Part shown: positions 54,381 through 64,000 of the stretch, in pieces
Layout of the letters: every line of letters begins with the position of its first letter
How positions within the stretch are numbered: position 1 is the stretch's first letter
Assembly: GCA_934045905.1 (NCBI GenBank)
Contig: OW203767.1
Span: 21,331,073 to 21,395,072, forward strand
Source: Leuctra nigra
Lineage: Eukaryota; Arthropoda; Insecta; Plecoptera; Leuctridae
Direction: 5' to 3'
DNA: 64,000 nucleotides
Made by a program: the position numbers and the translations under genes
The notes under the pieces: generated by a model
Seen by the model: only the letters and a program-made list of their open reading frames with translations
Told to the model about the DNA's origin: nothing
Database searches by the model: none

Positions 54381-54890
54381 ATGCCATTGGTTGTTGCCAT
54401 GGCAATATAGTCCTAATTGTCTGTTTCAAAGTTAGCAAGGCATTGAAGGACCAGCCCTTAGAATTTTACTGATTTTTTTCAAGACTCAAGTTCAAATTTA
54501 AAAAAAAATAATGTTATTTAAGAATAATTCTTCACTTTGTCTTATATTTGGCAGTCAAATCTGACGACACAACTTACCAAAATCTTAACTGGGGGACAGA
54601 TGCTTTCAGTGAATAAGTAATTAGTATAATAAATACCAACTGCAATGTGAAAAGATTTTCCTCGAGTGGGACTCGAACCCACGACCATATTCATTATCTT
54701 ACTTGATAGTATATCCTTATTTTATATGATACCATTTCTGTATTTCTGTATTTATTTCACAAATGTACATATATTTAAAATGCGAATAAACTATTTAAAA
54801 ATTGCCTCGTCTTCTTGCAAAATAAACAAGATTGAGGTTTGTTAGGTGCCATAGAAACTTGGGTGATGCATCTGCACTATAACAATAATT
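54381..54890 (-). mobile_element. MITE-like family B copy
   Basis: TTGTTGCCATGGCAATAT at 54392, TTAACTGGGGGACAGATGC at 54587 and GATTGAGGTTTGTTAGGTGC at 54829 are family B blocks. A tRNA-like T arm (CTCGAGTGGGACTCGAACC at 54661) lies inside, suggesting a nested SINE remnant. Confidence 0.6.
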
Positions 54891-54899
54891 GGCTTAACT

Positions 54900-55625
54900 G
54901 CGTCCTGTTATTATAAATGAAATCTCGATCTTAAGTAGCAGCTAAAATAGCGTAATTTTAATTGTGGAGTAGGATCACATTACGTAATCAAGGGAAACAG
55001 TTACATTTTATATGGTAATTTACTTGGTATTCGTATACTAAGCAAAATTATCAACTAAAATAAAAATATACTAAATTTGAGAGTTAATTATTACATAAAA
55101 TAAGAGTTCAACCCCAAAATGTCGATAGAAAGTTAACTTGAAGAGTATAACGCATAACGTGTAAAACGTGTAACGTGAAGAAGTGAACGGGCTGATCTTT
55201 ATACTATGGTATAATAGTAACCACATTATTTTACGGACATTATAAAACCAAATCCCTACTGAACTAAACAGACTAAAGAAGCATTTCATTTTCCTAAAAT
55301 TAAGAGAAAGTTTAAAATAAATTGTTAAGTTTCAATTGCACAGATCAATCAATCAATTATAATTTCACTTATACCTGGATTGTGAACACAATTTCAAGAA
55401 ATTTGATACTTTTCTATAAATATTTTACACAGTAGGTATTTCAAAATATACTTACTCTCAGGTAGAAGTAGGTAAGTAGTTATTTCTTTAAACACTAGCT
55501 TCATTCAAAACCCAAATTTAAATCAGAAAATGTTCTTTGTCTAATTTTATTCAAATCCATTACTTTCAAAAAAACAATCGTGCTAGACGTGTCTAAAATC
55601 CAACTTATCAAAAACGCTTTGCTCG
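54900..55625. other. AT-rich stretch
   Basis: Nothing recognised. Confidence 0.5.
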
Positions 55626-55633
55626 TTGGGCTG

Positions 55634-56050
55634 TCAGGGACGCCTCAAGTCCCCAAAGCCCGGGTGAAGGGGGGGAACTTTACGACGTTCATCCGTCGCC
55701 GGTACATCGCTGAATGTTCTTATTAAAGTATACCGCCGAGCTGCAAACAATGCATTAGAAGTGATCGTCTGTGCATGTGTATTAGAGAAAGAGACCGAAT
55801 ACTTGCATACAAGTTTTAGAATACTACTTTGGCTAACAAAGTCTTCTTTGGGAAAATTGCGACGGTTTTTACAATTTTTATTTTTACGAAATGGTTGGAG
55901 CTGATTGAATTTAACAGAAAAAGTGAGGCACGTCTGGTTTTTAAAGTGGGTACTATTTAAAAGTAACATGCATATAAAGAAGGAGAGTTTGTGGTACACG
56001 GTGGGACAGGATAAGACTTGGATTTCACACAATCTTCTTGATTCTGTCAC
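55634..56050 (-). CDS. 138-codon ORF, unrecognised
   Basis: The longest non-repeat, non-P450 frame. The C-terminal 45 codons lie in balanced-composition DNA and look coding-like (FAARRYTLIRTFSDVPATDE). The N-terminal part is AT-rich and Phe/Asn/Lys-rich, as chance frames are. It may be the end of a transposon-derived ORF. No domain is recognised. Confidence 0.25.
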   Translation of the reverse strand: MTESRRLCEIQVLSCPTVYHKLSFFICMLLLNSTHFKNQTCLTFSVKFNQLQPFRKNKNCKNRRNFPKEDFVSQSSILKLVCKYSVSFSNTHAQTITSNALFAARRYTLIRTFSDVPATDERRKVPPLHPGFGDLRRP

Positions 56051-56550
56051 AATGTTTTGTCCACCATCGTCTGTTTGCTCTGTATGTTAGGGAAGAAAAT
56101 TTCTGTAGTTCATGCATTGAAATAGGAAATTTACCAAACTTTCAAGGTAATTTTTCGGAAAATGAAGGAACAAGTCCTTGACACCACCTACATATAATTA
56201 AGATCACTGCATTTTTCTATGAAAAGTTTAAATTTACAGTAGAAAAAGAACAAACTTTTTAAAAATTACTTTCTAAATCTTCATTGCATACAAAGAAAAT
56301 GAACTTTTCTAAATTTAACAGTTCAAGTTAGTTTTTCATAAAATGAGAAAAAGTGATGTCTATGTCAAAAGTACATGCATAAGTTCAACTTTTTTGTGAA
56401 AGTTAAAATTTATATTTTACAGTGAATATAGGAAAGCACACACTTTAGGATAGAAAATGTGTATGTATTCACTCATCCGTTTTGGAAAGAGAAAGACGAT
56501 TCATAGTTTCTCAAAACTCAATTTGGTCCACAGTTGTGGAAGATATAATT
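56051..56550. other. AT-rich stretch
   Basis: Nothing recognised. Confidence 0.5.
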
Positions 56551-56555
56551 TCAGT

Positions 56556-56890
56556 CCCCCCCCCCCCCCCCCCCCGCCCCCCACACTAAACACCCCCAGC
56601 ATCCACGGCTCCATGATCTCGCGTTCTCAACAACTCTATCTCTTCATTACACCCCGGTACATGCACCCTATGATGCACCCGAACTGCAACAAATTGCACC
56701 ACCGGCGGAAACCGATCATAAATCTCGACTGCACTCTAAAAACTCTATTATATCTCGCAACAATGCGGGTATTCAAATCGCGCGGGTGATGTAGGCCACG
56801 TGATCATGGGAGGGGGTGGGGGGGGGGGGGTCTGGTCATCTTTCCGTCATAGGATCCAATCGATTCGTCACGTGCGGCATTATTAGTTAT
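56556..56890. other. C20 tract, GC-balanced patch and G13 tract
   Basis: C20 (56556-56575) and G13 (56818-56830) bracket a unique CpG-containing patch with CCACGTGATC at 56796 and TCACGTGC at 56867. The inverse C/G runs could pair. A 110-codon plus frame crosses the C tract and is not credible. Confidence 0.4.
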
Positions 56891-57370
56891 TAGTTGTTGG
56901 TAGAAATAATTAATGTATCCATAATAATGCAAAGCCAATTAAAAATCTTAAAATTGGGCAATGCAGTTCCTGTATTTGCTTTATAATTAGCATGCTATAA
57001 AAGTAACTATAAAACGGCACCGTCCTATTTTAAGATTTGGAATTGGCTTTATAATTGGCTACAGTACCTAGATATTACACTATAAATTTTAGTTGAGCAA
57101 TTTCATTTTTCAACCAATTTGATTCCAGAGTTTCATTCAAAATGCGGTTAAATTGAAATTGACCAAATTGAATGGCATAGTGTGACATGGACTTAATGTA
57201 GCTCATTGATTATTAAAATTTTGCGTTTAAATAGTTAGTAGGTATCATAGAATATAGCATTTAAAATGCGTATAAATTTGCAAGCATTCTATTTTGTAAA
57301 TGATTTAATTAACGTATCCTATGAAATACTTCTTCTATGATATTTGATATTTGCTTTGGTAATTGCGACA
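56891..57370. other. AT-rich stretch
   Basis: Nothing recognised. Confidence 0.5.
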
Positions 57371-57372
57371 TA

Positions 57373-57541
57373 TGAATGATGAAAAAAAAGGGTAAAATGT
57401 TGTGGGAAGGAGACTGTCGTGGCTTATAAGAAAACAACTTTCCAGCATTTACTGATAGAAACCACCTTTTATACCTCAGTCAAGAAGGTGGGACGCAGGA
57501 ACCGAACCTGGGCTTCCGAAGTATAAGTCAGAACTTTATAC
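57373..57541 (-). mobile_element. SINE copy lacking its tail
   Basis: GGGAAGGAGACTGTCGTGGC, ACCTCAGTCAAGAAGG and the B-box inverse GGAACCGAACCTGGG match the inverse of 60097-60260. Confidence 0.7.
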
Positions 57542-57799
57542 CGAACACACAGAACTTTATACAGAACTTTAATCTTTATACCTACTAATTTCATCGCTTT
57601 GAGGCAGGTGTCAATAAATTTGGGATTTCATACATTTCATGTTATTCCTTACAACTATGATGCGCATTGTATAATAAGAAACCAATAAATTGAAATGGAA
57701 AAAATGTTCTACGATTCATCTAATATTATTTGTCATCTTGATATATTTGTATGACACAATACTTCTGTTCCCCTCGGCTTATAGTTGTCAAAGTCAAGT

Positions 57800-57990
57800 C
57801 CCCCCCCCCCCCCCCCCGTATCACTGCATGCAACCGCCGTGCCATGTATTGTGACTATTACCCTTGTCGAGTGGGAGGGGGTGGGGGATGAGTGGGATCA
57901 CTGGGGAAGAGGGATCAGGAATTAGTGGTACAAGTATAGAGATATGTGATGTGGGGGATGGGGGTCACGGATGATTTTCTGTCCACGATT
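57800..57990. other. C18 tract followed by G-rich sequence
   Basis: C18 at 57800-57817, then GGGAGGGGGTGGGGGATG and repeated GTGGGGGATGGGGG words on the same strand. Confidence 0.6.
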
Positions 57991-58495
57991 AGTGCATGGA
58001 GGGTGGTCAATGTTATATTTTCATGGTTATTTATGGTTATATATTAGTTTTAAATTTTAATAAATCCTGAGAATATATCATAAAAAGTTGTACTTTATTG
58101 CAAATATTTTGAAAGTGCTTTTATTAAGAATTTTGTATACAGTAATAAAGCGAAATCAGTGTCTCACAGTCTTAGTTCAAAGCCTCAAGGATAAGGAAAA
58201 TTAAATTTATTTGAGACTTAATTTTTTGATTTTTTTCAGTCTAAAAGATTGATGCTAGTTTTCTATTGTAATTAACTAGAGGTCTCTTTACATGCTAATT
58301 ATAAATGCTGTGTGATAATTTCGGCTCCTTACAAACAGATGTCAAACAAATATAATCTCTTGCAAGTGATAAAGCTGTTAGGTGTATTTAATGTCTCGAT
58401 GAAACAAATCTTACATCTTACTTATAGTTACGCAGTTCTGTCTGTGTGTCAGGAACGCCTGCGCGCGCATCCTCTCAATTTCGCGCGCACACTCT
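57991..58495. other. AT-rich stretch
   Basis: A short alternating CGCGCG patch occurs at 58461-58490. Nothing else. Confidence 0.45.
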
Positions 58496-58499
58496 CTAT

Positions 58500-58870
58500 G
58501 TTGTATTTAAAATTAAAATGGTCGACGTTACATTGCCCAAATCATGTCCAAAATACATCTTCTGCTCTTTGTGCATAAATAAATAACTGAAACTTACCTA
58601 AATGGCAATCCTTATCCCTTTGTGTTTATAAGAAATGTATTTTAACACAGAATAACTGTCCAAATCTTTACATTATATTGAAAACGGCACTATTTTGTAT
58701 TTAAAATGGTGGCATTTCATTGCCAATCGTGTCTAAAAATACGTCTTTTGCCTTCGCAAAGTAAAGAAATAACCATAACTTACCTAAAACGTAATCCTTA
58801 TCCCTTTGAGTGTGTAAAAAATCTACTATAACACATAATAACCGTTCAAAAGAGACATTACATAGAAAAC
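58500..58870 (-). repeat. Two-copy tandem duplication (188 bp) with splice-donor-like ends
   Basis: Two diverged units start at about 58515 and 58703. On the minus strand each contains AAAGGGATAAGGATT followed 7-8 bp later by TTAG|GTAAGTT, a consensus splice donor. This could be a duplicated exon edge or a non-coding tandem repeat. Confidence 0.6.
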
Positions 58871-59250
58871 TTCTTTACTCCAAGAAACGTCAAAGTGTAA
58901 TTTTTTAAAAATTTCATTTGATCTGTATTTTAGAGGGCCATGAAAACCAAACAAAGCCGATAGATTTTTAACATTGGCCTCAAGATGCAATTTGCAAATG
59001 ATCAAACGTATTATTTTCTTCCTACATTTAATCAACACGGTTCTGTAACCCTCAAACCAACTAACCGACGAAGTTTTTAAATAATGTTGTTAGATTAATC
59101 ATTTTCAGTCGTTTCTTATTTCGTAGAGTGGTCTGTATTGAGTCATGTATTGACAACGAATTCATGTTGCTGTTGATAAAGTTTGAAGCACCAATGTTTA
59201 AGTTTTACATTGTTAACTGAATATCTATACTTTAATTAGTAGTAGAACGG
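58871..59250. other. AT-rich stretch
   Basis: Nothing recognised. Confidence 0.5.
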
Positions 59251-59254
59251 CTGA

Positions 59255-59430
59255 AGTCCATTTCAATATGAACAGTATTTCTGACATCAACCAATCATTT
59301 GTAATGGTGACATGAGTTATTATAAGAGAATACTTCAATATAACGTTATTTGTTAACATCAGTGAAACGGTACTTGATAGAGCTTGATTACAATCCAAAA
59401 TTGTGCACCGCAAATCAAACAAATTTACTT
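59255..59430 (+). repeat. Family F interspersed repeat
   Basis: Second copy of the repeat at 34855-35090 (CCAATCATTTGTAATGGTG, ATAGAGCTTGATTAC). Confidence 0.7.
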
Positions 59431-59885
59431 CCGCCCTACATCTGAGGAACGTATAATATAATGAAGCCGTAGATAACATGTAATAGCATAACAAATGAAG
59501 AAAAGGCCGTGGGCATCAGGTCACGGTATCAACGTAATAAATATATATATATATATATTTTTTTTTTACGGCGCATACATTGTTTTTCTTCTTATTTTTA
59601 CTTAGTACGAATACTCTGGTGTAAATTTGAAAACTTATATGAAATTGTTTTACCATAATAGGTATGATCAAATTGCTTTTCTTTGTTCCTCATTTTTTTA
59701 CGTTTTCTGTTAAGATTGGGTCATCAACGACGTCAAATGTATTAACGACGCACACTCTGCTGACAAATATTGCTGTCGTTTTATATTAACGCATAACTCA
59801 CTGGTGCACATTGGTCATGTTTTACATGACGGGTCCCTCTAGTTAAAAAGACTTTCCAAGTGCGACATTTTGCTCCTGAAGTTCT
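59431..59885. other. AT-rich stretch with (AT)n at 59540
   Basis: Nothing else recognised. Confidence 0.5.
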
Positions 59886-59889
59886 TTTT

Positions 59890-60030
59890 ATAGGCTGGAC
59901 TAAAATCTAATAAAATGACCTAGCAAAATTTGTTGAGATCTGTCAAACGGTTAATTTTCACTTTTCAACCAATCAGAAGATTTGCTCAAAAATATAGACA
60001 CTTTATGTCACACAATATCAGATTGATAAG
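59890..60030 (-). mobile_element. Family A fragment
   Basis: AACCAATCAGAAGATTTGCTC and CACAATATCAGATTGAT are the inverse of blocks at 43170-43260. Confidence 0.45.
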
Positions 60031-60096
60031 TTGATCGGTGATTTGGGCAATATACTCGAAAACATAAATAAACAAAGTACCGTAAAAGTACCAAAG

Positions 60097-60370
60097 CACG
60101 GAAGGTATGGCTGAGTGGGTAACGCTCTGAACTTGTATTCCGGGGGCCCGGGTTCGATTCCCGCGGCCGCCCTTCCTGACTGGGGGTTTTTCGTGGTTTT
60201 ACCTCAGTCGACAGGCATATGCTGGGAAGGGACCCTACTAATAGGCCACGAACGCCTCCTTCCCACCTTCCATCCTTACCTACTCTTCACCATCATCTCC
60301 CAATCATCATCATCATTCATCCGTCGCCATTAGCCTCGCTGCAGAACAGTGCGACGTTAAGCCCCAGGAA
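60097..60370 (+). mobile_element. tRNA-derived SINE, reference copy
   Basis: The head has a pol III A box (TGGCTGAGTGGGTAACGC) and B box (GGTTCGATTCCCGC), as in Leu/Ser-type tRNAs. Next come a body with GGGAAGGGACCCTACTAATA and CACGAACGCCTCCTTCCCA, (ATC)n-rich sequence, and the tail CAGAACAGTGCGACGTTAAG. Related copies lie at 6829, 24585, 41226, 44225 and 57373. Confidence 0.85.
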
Positions 60371-60469
60371 AAAGTACCAACTTAAAAATGTAGGTACTAA
60401 ATTAAGTGTATTCTTTTTAGTTTTTACTTCAATTCCGTCCTCTAAAAAAGCTTGTAATTCACAAGTCCT

Positions 60470-60770
60470 CGAGCGCTGACGTCACAATTTCATTAGCCGC
60501 GTGTTTTCATCCCTTGGCAACCAGCAGCTAATCTGCGCGCAAACCGACTTGCAAGTCACGGAGCTAATGAAACCGGAGCTAACTCTTCCACCGGCGATGT
60601 CAGCTCCGCGATTTCAATGTTCCAGTTACAAACGGCGCCCAACCCCTCGGCCCCGTCTCACGAATTACCATACGAGATGAAGCAGTTAATTGGGTATCGG
60701 CAACATTCATGTGGATGCGGTGATCTGGACCATTCGTTACGAATCACTCATATTGAGTTTTACAAACAGT
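60470..60770. promoter_or_regulatory. Unique CpG-containing patch, possible regulatory region
   Basis: TGACGTCAC at 60478 and several TAAT/ATTA homeodomain-type cores (CATTAGCC, GCTAATC, GCTAATG) lie in non-AT-rich sequence. An 85-codon frame (60617-60874) begins here but runs into the hairpin and is unproven. Confidence 0.25.
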
Positions 60771-60772
60771 TC

Positions 60773-61158
60773 AGAGGGCTGGGTAGTGAGCGTGGCCTTG
60801 ACGAGTTTTTTAATCGATTTTTATCAATATCTTTTTACAGTGTAATTGTTAACAAAATAGGGCTATGGACGTGAATTCAGAACAGTTCAATGAAAATAAT
60901 TTCATAGTTTGGAATAAGCTATTAGTTTTATTGTGTCCAACAGGTGTTTAGAACCCAAAAATTACTAAATTTTCGGGTTCTAAACACCTGTAGGACAAAG
61001 TATATCTAATAAACAATTACAAGCTATGGAATTATTTTCATTGAACTGTTCTGAATTCACGTCCATAGCCCTATTTTGTTAACAATTACACTGGAAAAAG
61101 ATATTGATAAAAATCGATTAAAAAACTCTTCAAGGTCAAACTCACTACCAAGCCCTCT
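60773..61158. mobile_element. 386-bp hairpin with about 185-bp arms
   Basis: AGAGGGCTGGGTAGTGAG at 60773 pairs with CTCACTACCAAGCCCTCT ending 61158. The arms are roughly 85-90% complementary up to a short loop near 60966 (inner ends GTGTTTAGAACCC / GGGTTCTAAACAC). No coding content specific to it. Confidence 0.85.
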
Positions 61159-61650
61159 TAAGGGTATTTCTTTTAATCAAATACAAACCTGGATTATTTA
61201 AACCTTAATTACAAAAAAATGTTCTTCCTTTGAAAATGTTTCCAATTCTCTTGTTTTGCCCTAAACTTTATTGACCGGTCAGATATTTAACCAAAGAGTT
61301 TCTAGTAGTAGCCTACTAGAAACTCTTTGATTTAACATTGCCAACTGCTTGTGTAAAGGTATCTATACAGATTTCCTTTATCCTCCAATTAAAGAAAAAT
61401 TGATTTAATATTATTTTAAATATATTATTAGACACGTGAATGAAATGACTGGAAGTATGAGTATTTATTTAGAATCTCTATAAAATAAAATAAAAAAAAC
61501 ATAATTTCTTATTTTCACAAAAAAACTGAATCATTCATGGTTTACTGGACTTTTGGCCACTCTAAAACTGTTCCAAAAATGGAGCTAATTTTGTAAGTCT
61601 CATATTTTTTCTTGAGTATAAAAGAAAGTATGTATATAAAGAAGACGGTT
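61159..61650. other. AT-rich stretch with a small hairpin
   Basis: AAAGAGTTTCTAGTAG / CTACTAGAAACTCTTT at 61293-61328 forms a tight stem-loop. Confidence 0.6.
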
Positions 61651-61656
61651 AATGTC

Positions 61657-61870
61657 TAGACCAAGGGCGTATCCAGGATGACATTTTGGGGGGGGGGGGG
61701 GGACATTACTAATATTTTGAAAATGCACAGTGGGTTCGGGGGCTCAGCCCCCGAGAAAATTTTGGACCAAGGTCATTCATTTAGGTGCAATTTTGAATCG
61801 CAGTGTATAGCCATTTTGGGGAATTCTATAAATAATAAATTACAAAGTATCCAAAATTTGTCTACTTGAA
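61657..61870 (+). mobile_element. Family C (poly-G) MITE, left part
   Basis: TGTCTAGACCAAGGGCGTAT start, G15 at 61688-61702, CGGGGGCTCAGCCCCCG hairpin, then GGTGCAATTTTGAATCGCAG. The right half is missing. Confidence 0.75.
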
Positions 61871-61899
61871 AGACAGAAATGACGTTATCAAATAAAGTA

Positions 61900-62000
61900 A
61901 TGAAATTATATCAAGAATCAAGATTACTTTACTTAATTACTGAAAGCTTCAGTTTGATTTTGGTCAGCTTTAACGTCAGATTAGATTGCCTTATTCACAT
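61900..62000 (+). mobile_element. Family B fragment
   Basis: AATTACTGAAAGCTTCAG, GATTTTGGTCAGCTTTAACG and AGATTGCCTTAT match the right half of 27356-27610. Confidence 0.55.
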
Positions 62001-62044
62001 AGTTTTCTGTTGTTAGGTACACTGAAACCAATAAAAAACGGTAC

Positions 62045-62190
62045 TTTGCACAAAACGGATTGGCATGGTCAGGTTCCTTGACAATCAATTCTTGTTATTA
62101 TCAATGAAATCAGAGCTCACCTAATAGAGATAGATAATGCATTAGTACAGACTTCATGGGATGATGCCATCAAACCTTAATCAGACAATC
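62045..62190 (+). mobile_element. Family E repeat copy
   Basis: AAACGGATTGGCATGGTCAG to GGGATGATGCCATCAAACC matches 39756-39905. Confidence 0.75.
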
Positions 62191-62565
62191 CTTTTCTTTC
62201 GAGGTACCGTTCATTATTTGTTCGAGTGAACGATTTAATTTGATTTACCTATGTGTTGATTCCAAACAATGATCCTTGTCAGACTTATTGGTCAAGAATG
62301 TTGTAAGATCTCGATCGTGTTGTATCAGATCTGTGTTGGCGCGTATTGCTAGGGCGTGGGGGGGGGGGGGGGGGGGCTCCATGTCGCCTCAGCTCAGAGG
62401 GTTGGGGGTGTTTTTGATCGGGATCCGTTTCCAGCCTTGTGGGGGAGACGATAATTGAACGCAAATAAAGTCGAGACTTTTGCGAGATCCTTTTAGCGGC
62501 TGTGACAAACGCAGATAGCAGGGGTTGAGGGTGGGGTGGATCAGTTTACAATTCACCGATGTCAT
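62191..62565. other. G19 tract in a balanced-composition patch
   Basis: G19 at 62358-62376, flanked by unique G-rich sequence (GTTGGGGGTG, GTGGGGGAG). The 60-codon frame crossing it is not credible. Confidence 0.5.
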
Positions 62566-63425
62566 TTAAATGTACAATCTGTTTAGAAGCATTCTAATTC
62601 GGTTGATACGCATCTTTACACGTGGTAAGTGTTGACGTTTGTCCTGATATTTTATATTTTGAAACCATAGAGTTTGATTTTAATTTGAAACAAGTTAATT
62701 GTTATCTCATTAAATTTTTTCAATTGCGATGTATTTTGTTTTTAATGTATACGCAATTTTCATTCAAGGGTTTTTAAATTTTTTTTCGTTGGCATTAAAG
62801 AAGCTAAAACACAGAATCAGGACATCTAAGAGAAAAAAAAATATTACACATCATTGGCTGTAGAATAAAATGTATGATAAAACTAATAACAGAAGAAATT
62901 TGGTCCAATACTAGATCTTAGTATACCTCAGCTTTCGTAGTTTGGTAGCTACGAAGTAATTTCATAGTGTTTTTTGTAGTTTGGTAGAAAAAGTAAACAA
63001 ATATGAAGCAACTCAGTTGCTATAAAATAAAGTTTTGTCAGATTACCAAAGAGAAGAAGTATATTAATCAACGTTTTAAGAACAATAACATTATTTATTT
63101 TTTCTAGGACAAATAATATATTGAATAAAGTAACATTTTTAGTCAAAATATTACATTTTAGCTTCGAATTTAGCATTTCATATATGAAAGAAAAAAAAAC
63201 ATAAAAAAAACATGTCATGTCATATATGACATGTTTTGTGTAGAGTATTCCTGACGAAATATCAATAAAGTAACAACTCCACTAGAATTAGTGTATGTTT
63301 AATAACAATCCTATTACTATCACCGATGATATTATCAGTAAACCCCCAACACTTATCAAGCCACTAATCGCCTTAAAATCAGGCAACTCAATTGAATTAA
63401 ATTTCAACTGGAATTGAATTATCTG
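62566..63425. other. AT-rich stretch
   Basis: Contains the palindrome ATGTCATATATGACAT at 63215. No gene was seen. Confidence 0.5.
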
Positions 63426-63430
63426 GAGTA

Positions 63431-63589
63431 ATGTTTGCTCTGAGAGTTGTGTTCAACCCTCGCTGTGGGAGGCGTCGGATTAGCATGGAACAAGCGTCGG
63501 ATGATTGCGTCGCCGGCGTCGTGACGCCCATCATCTTAGCGCCGTCGAGGAAGCAGCTCAGAGGGAAACGACGATTTAGAGAATTATAA
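63431..63589 (+). CDS. Coding-like CpG-rich patch, strand ambiguous
   Basis: A plus frame from ATG 63431 gives 52 residues including MEQASDDCVAGVVTPIILAP and SRKQLRGKRRFREL before TAA at 63587. The minus frame over the same bases (part of 63397-63786) is equally open and has a strong G/C third-position preference (FPLSCFLDGAKMMGVTTPA). Such composition is unusual here and suggests a true exon on one strand. No splice sites settle it and no family is recognised. Confidence 0.35.
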   Translation: MFALRVVFNPRCGRRRISMEQASDDCVAGVVTPIILAPSRKQLRGKRRFREL

Positions 63590-63647
63590 TTGCCGGTCTT
63601 GTTTATGATAGACAATTGAAAAAAACATTTGATATTGGAATTGTCTA

Positions 63648-63690
63648 GACCAAGGGCGTATTCAGGGGGGGGGGGGGGGCGAGGGGGCCA

Positions 63691-63721
<31 letters not shown>

Positions 63722-63890
63722 GAAATCAGGATTTCATCTAATAAAATAAGCACATTTAGCTTAAAACTTAAAAATGGAGATATCATGTCAAAAACGTTCC
63801 AAAATGGTTAGAATCGAGTTAAGATTCCAAAAACTTTCCGGGGCTCTGAGCCCCGGACTTGCATATCCTAATGCTTTTAATAAATTTCTG
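63648..63890 (+). mobile_element. Family C (poly-G/C) MITE copy
   Basis: TCTAGACCAAGGGCGTATTC start, G15 at 63665-63679 and C29 at 63693-63721 separated by 13 bp, then CCGGGGCTCTGAGCCCCGG. The G and C runs can form a long G-C stem. Confidence 0.8.
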
Positions 63891-63949
63891 TCTTTCTTTT
63901 TAACGTGTATTGTATTTAATTTTAAAATATGATCACTATTGAAAGATTG

Positions 63950-64000
63950 TTTGTCCCCCAGCAGAATAACAAAGTTTGAGGTATGTTACCTAGCAACTAT
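63950..64000 (-). mobile_element. Family B copy running off the window
   Basis: TTTGTCCCCCAGCAGAATAA and GAGGTATGTTACCTAGCAAC are the inverse of the left end of 14941-15185. Confidence 0.65.

Noticed and set aside
56457..56789. 110-codon ORF with poly-Pro
   Set aside because: The Pro run is the C20 homopolymer, and neighbouring residues show no domain.
60617..60874. 85-codon ORF
   Set aside because: Its 3' half is the left arm of a 386-bp hairpin and no domain is recognised.
63629..63811. Gly/Pro-rich ORF
   Set aside because: It translates the G15/C29 runs of a family C MITE.

Overview
The window is AT-rich eukaryotic nuclear DNA, most probably from an arthropod, with a hemipteran-like insect a reasonable guess. 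The signs are a multi-exon cytochrome P450 of the CYP4 clan with short GT-AG introns and a conventional poly(A) signal, tRNA-derived SINEs, many short inverted-repeat elements (MITE-like), minisatellites, and no operon structure. There are no prokaryotic features. Nearly all of the open frames of 60-156 codons are chance frames or translations of tandem repeats.

The one complete, confidently identified gene is the P450 on the minus strand (18886-22769). It has four exons of 507, 79, 152 and 813 bp, in phase, giving 516 codons. It carries a signal anchor, LPGP hinge, AGTETT I-helix, ExxR, PDRW and FxxGxRxCxG motifs. The heme-contacting arginine of the C-helix WxxxR motif is Leu. Upstream lies a candidate CncC/Maf (antioxidant-response) site.

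Layout. 0-0.7 kb: a frameshifted THAP zinc-finger relic (minus). 1.7-2.0 kb: a TATA-type promoter candidate. 5.8-7.6 kb: nested MITEs, a SINE and a G-tract element. 8.4-10.6 kb: three tandem head-to-head units whose six arms encode variants of one short Cys-containing peptide; this is the strangest structure in the window. 14.9-18.4 kb: a MITE, CpG-rich patches, a perfect 155-bp inverted repeat and a degenerate 270-bp satellite carrying CRE/ETS/YY1-like motif clusters. 18.9-22.8 kb: the P450. 23-27.6 kb: repeat elements plus 31-bp and 14-bp minisatellites. 28-33.5 kb: mostly featureless AT-rich DNA. 33.9 kb: a tRNA-Ala-like cloverleaf with an abnormal anticodon loop. 35.9 kb: the 3' end of a non-LTR retrotransposon. 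41-49 kb: SINEs, a 0.5-kb TIR element, and several copies of a GAGCGAGCG-bounded repeat, one enclosed by long inverted repeats. 45.2-45.8 kb: two small co-oriented ORFs. 49.8-50.2 kb: an 18-bp E-box minisatellite. 54-64 kb: more copies of the same repeat families, a 190-bp-arm hairpin and several long G/C homopolymers.

No pathway-level cooperation between genes can be inferred, because only the P450 is a secure gene. The rest of the interest lies in repeat biology and in candidate regulatory modules and orphan exons. All calls come from reading the sequence by eye; no database or alignment software was used.
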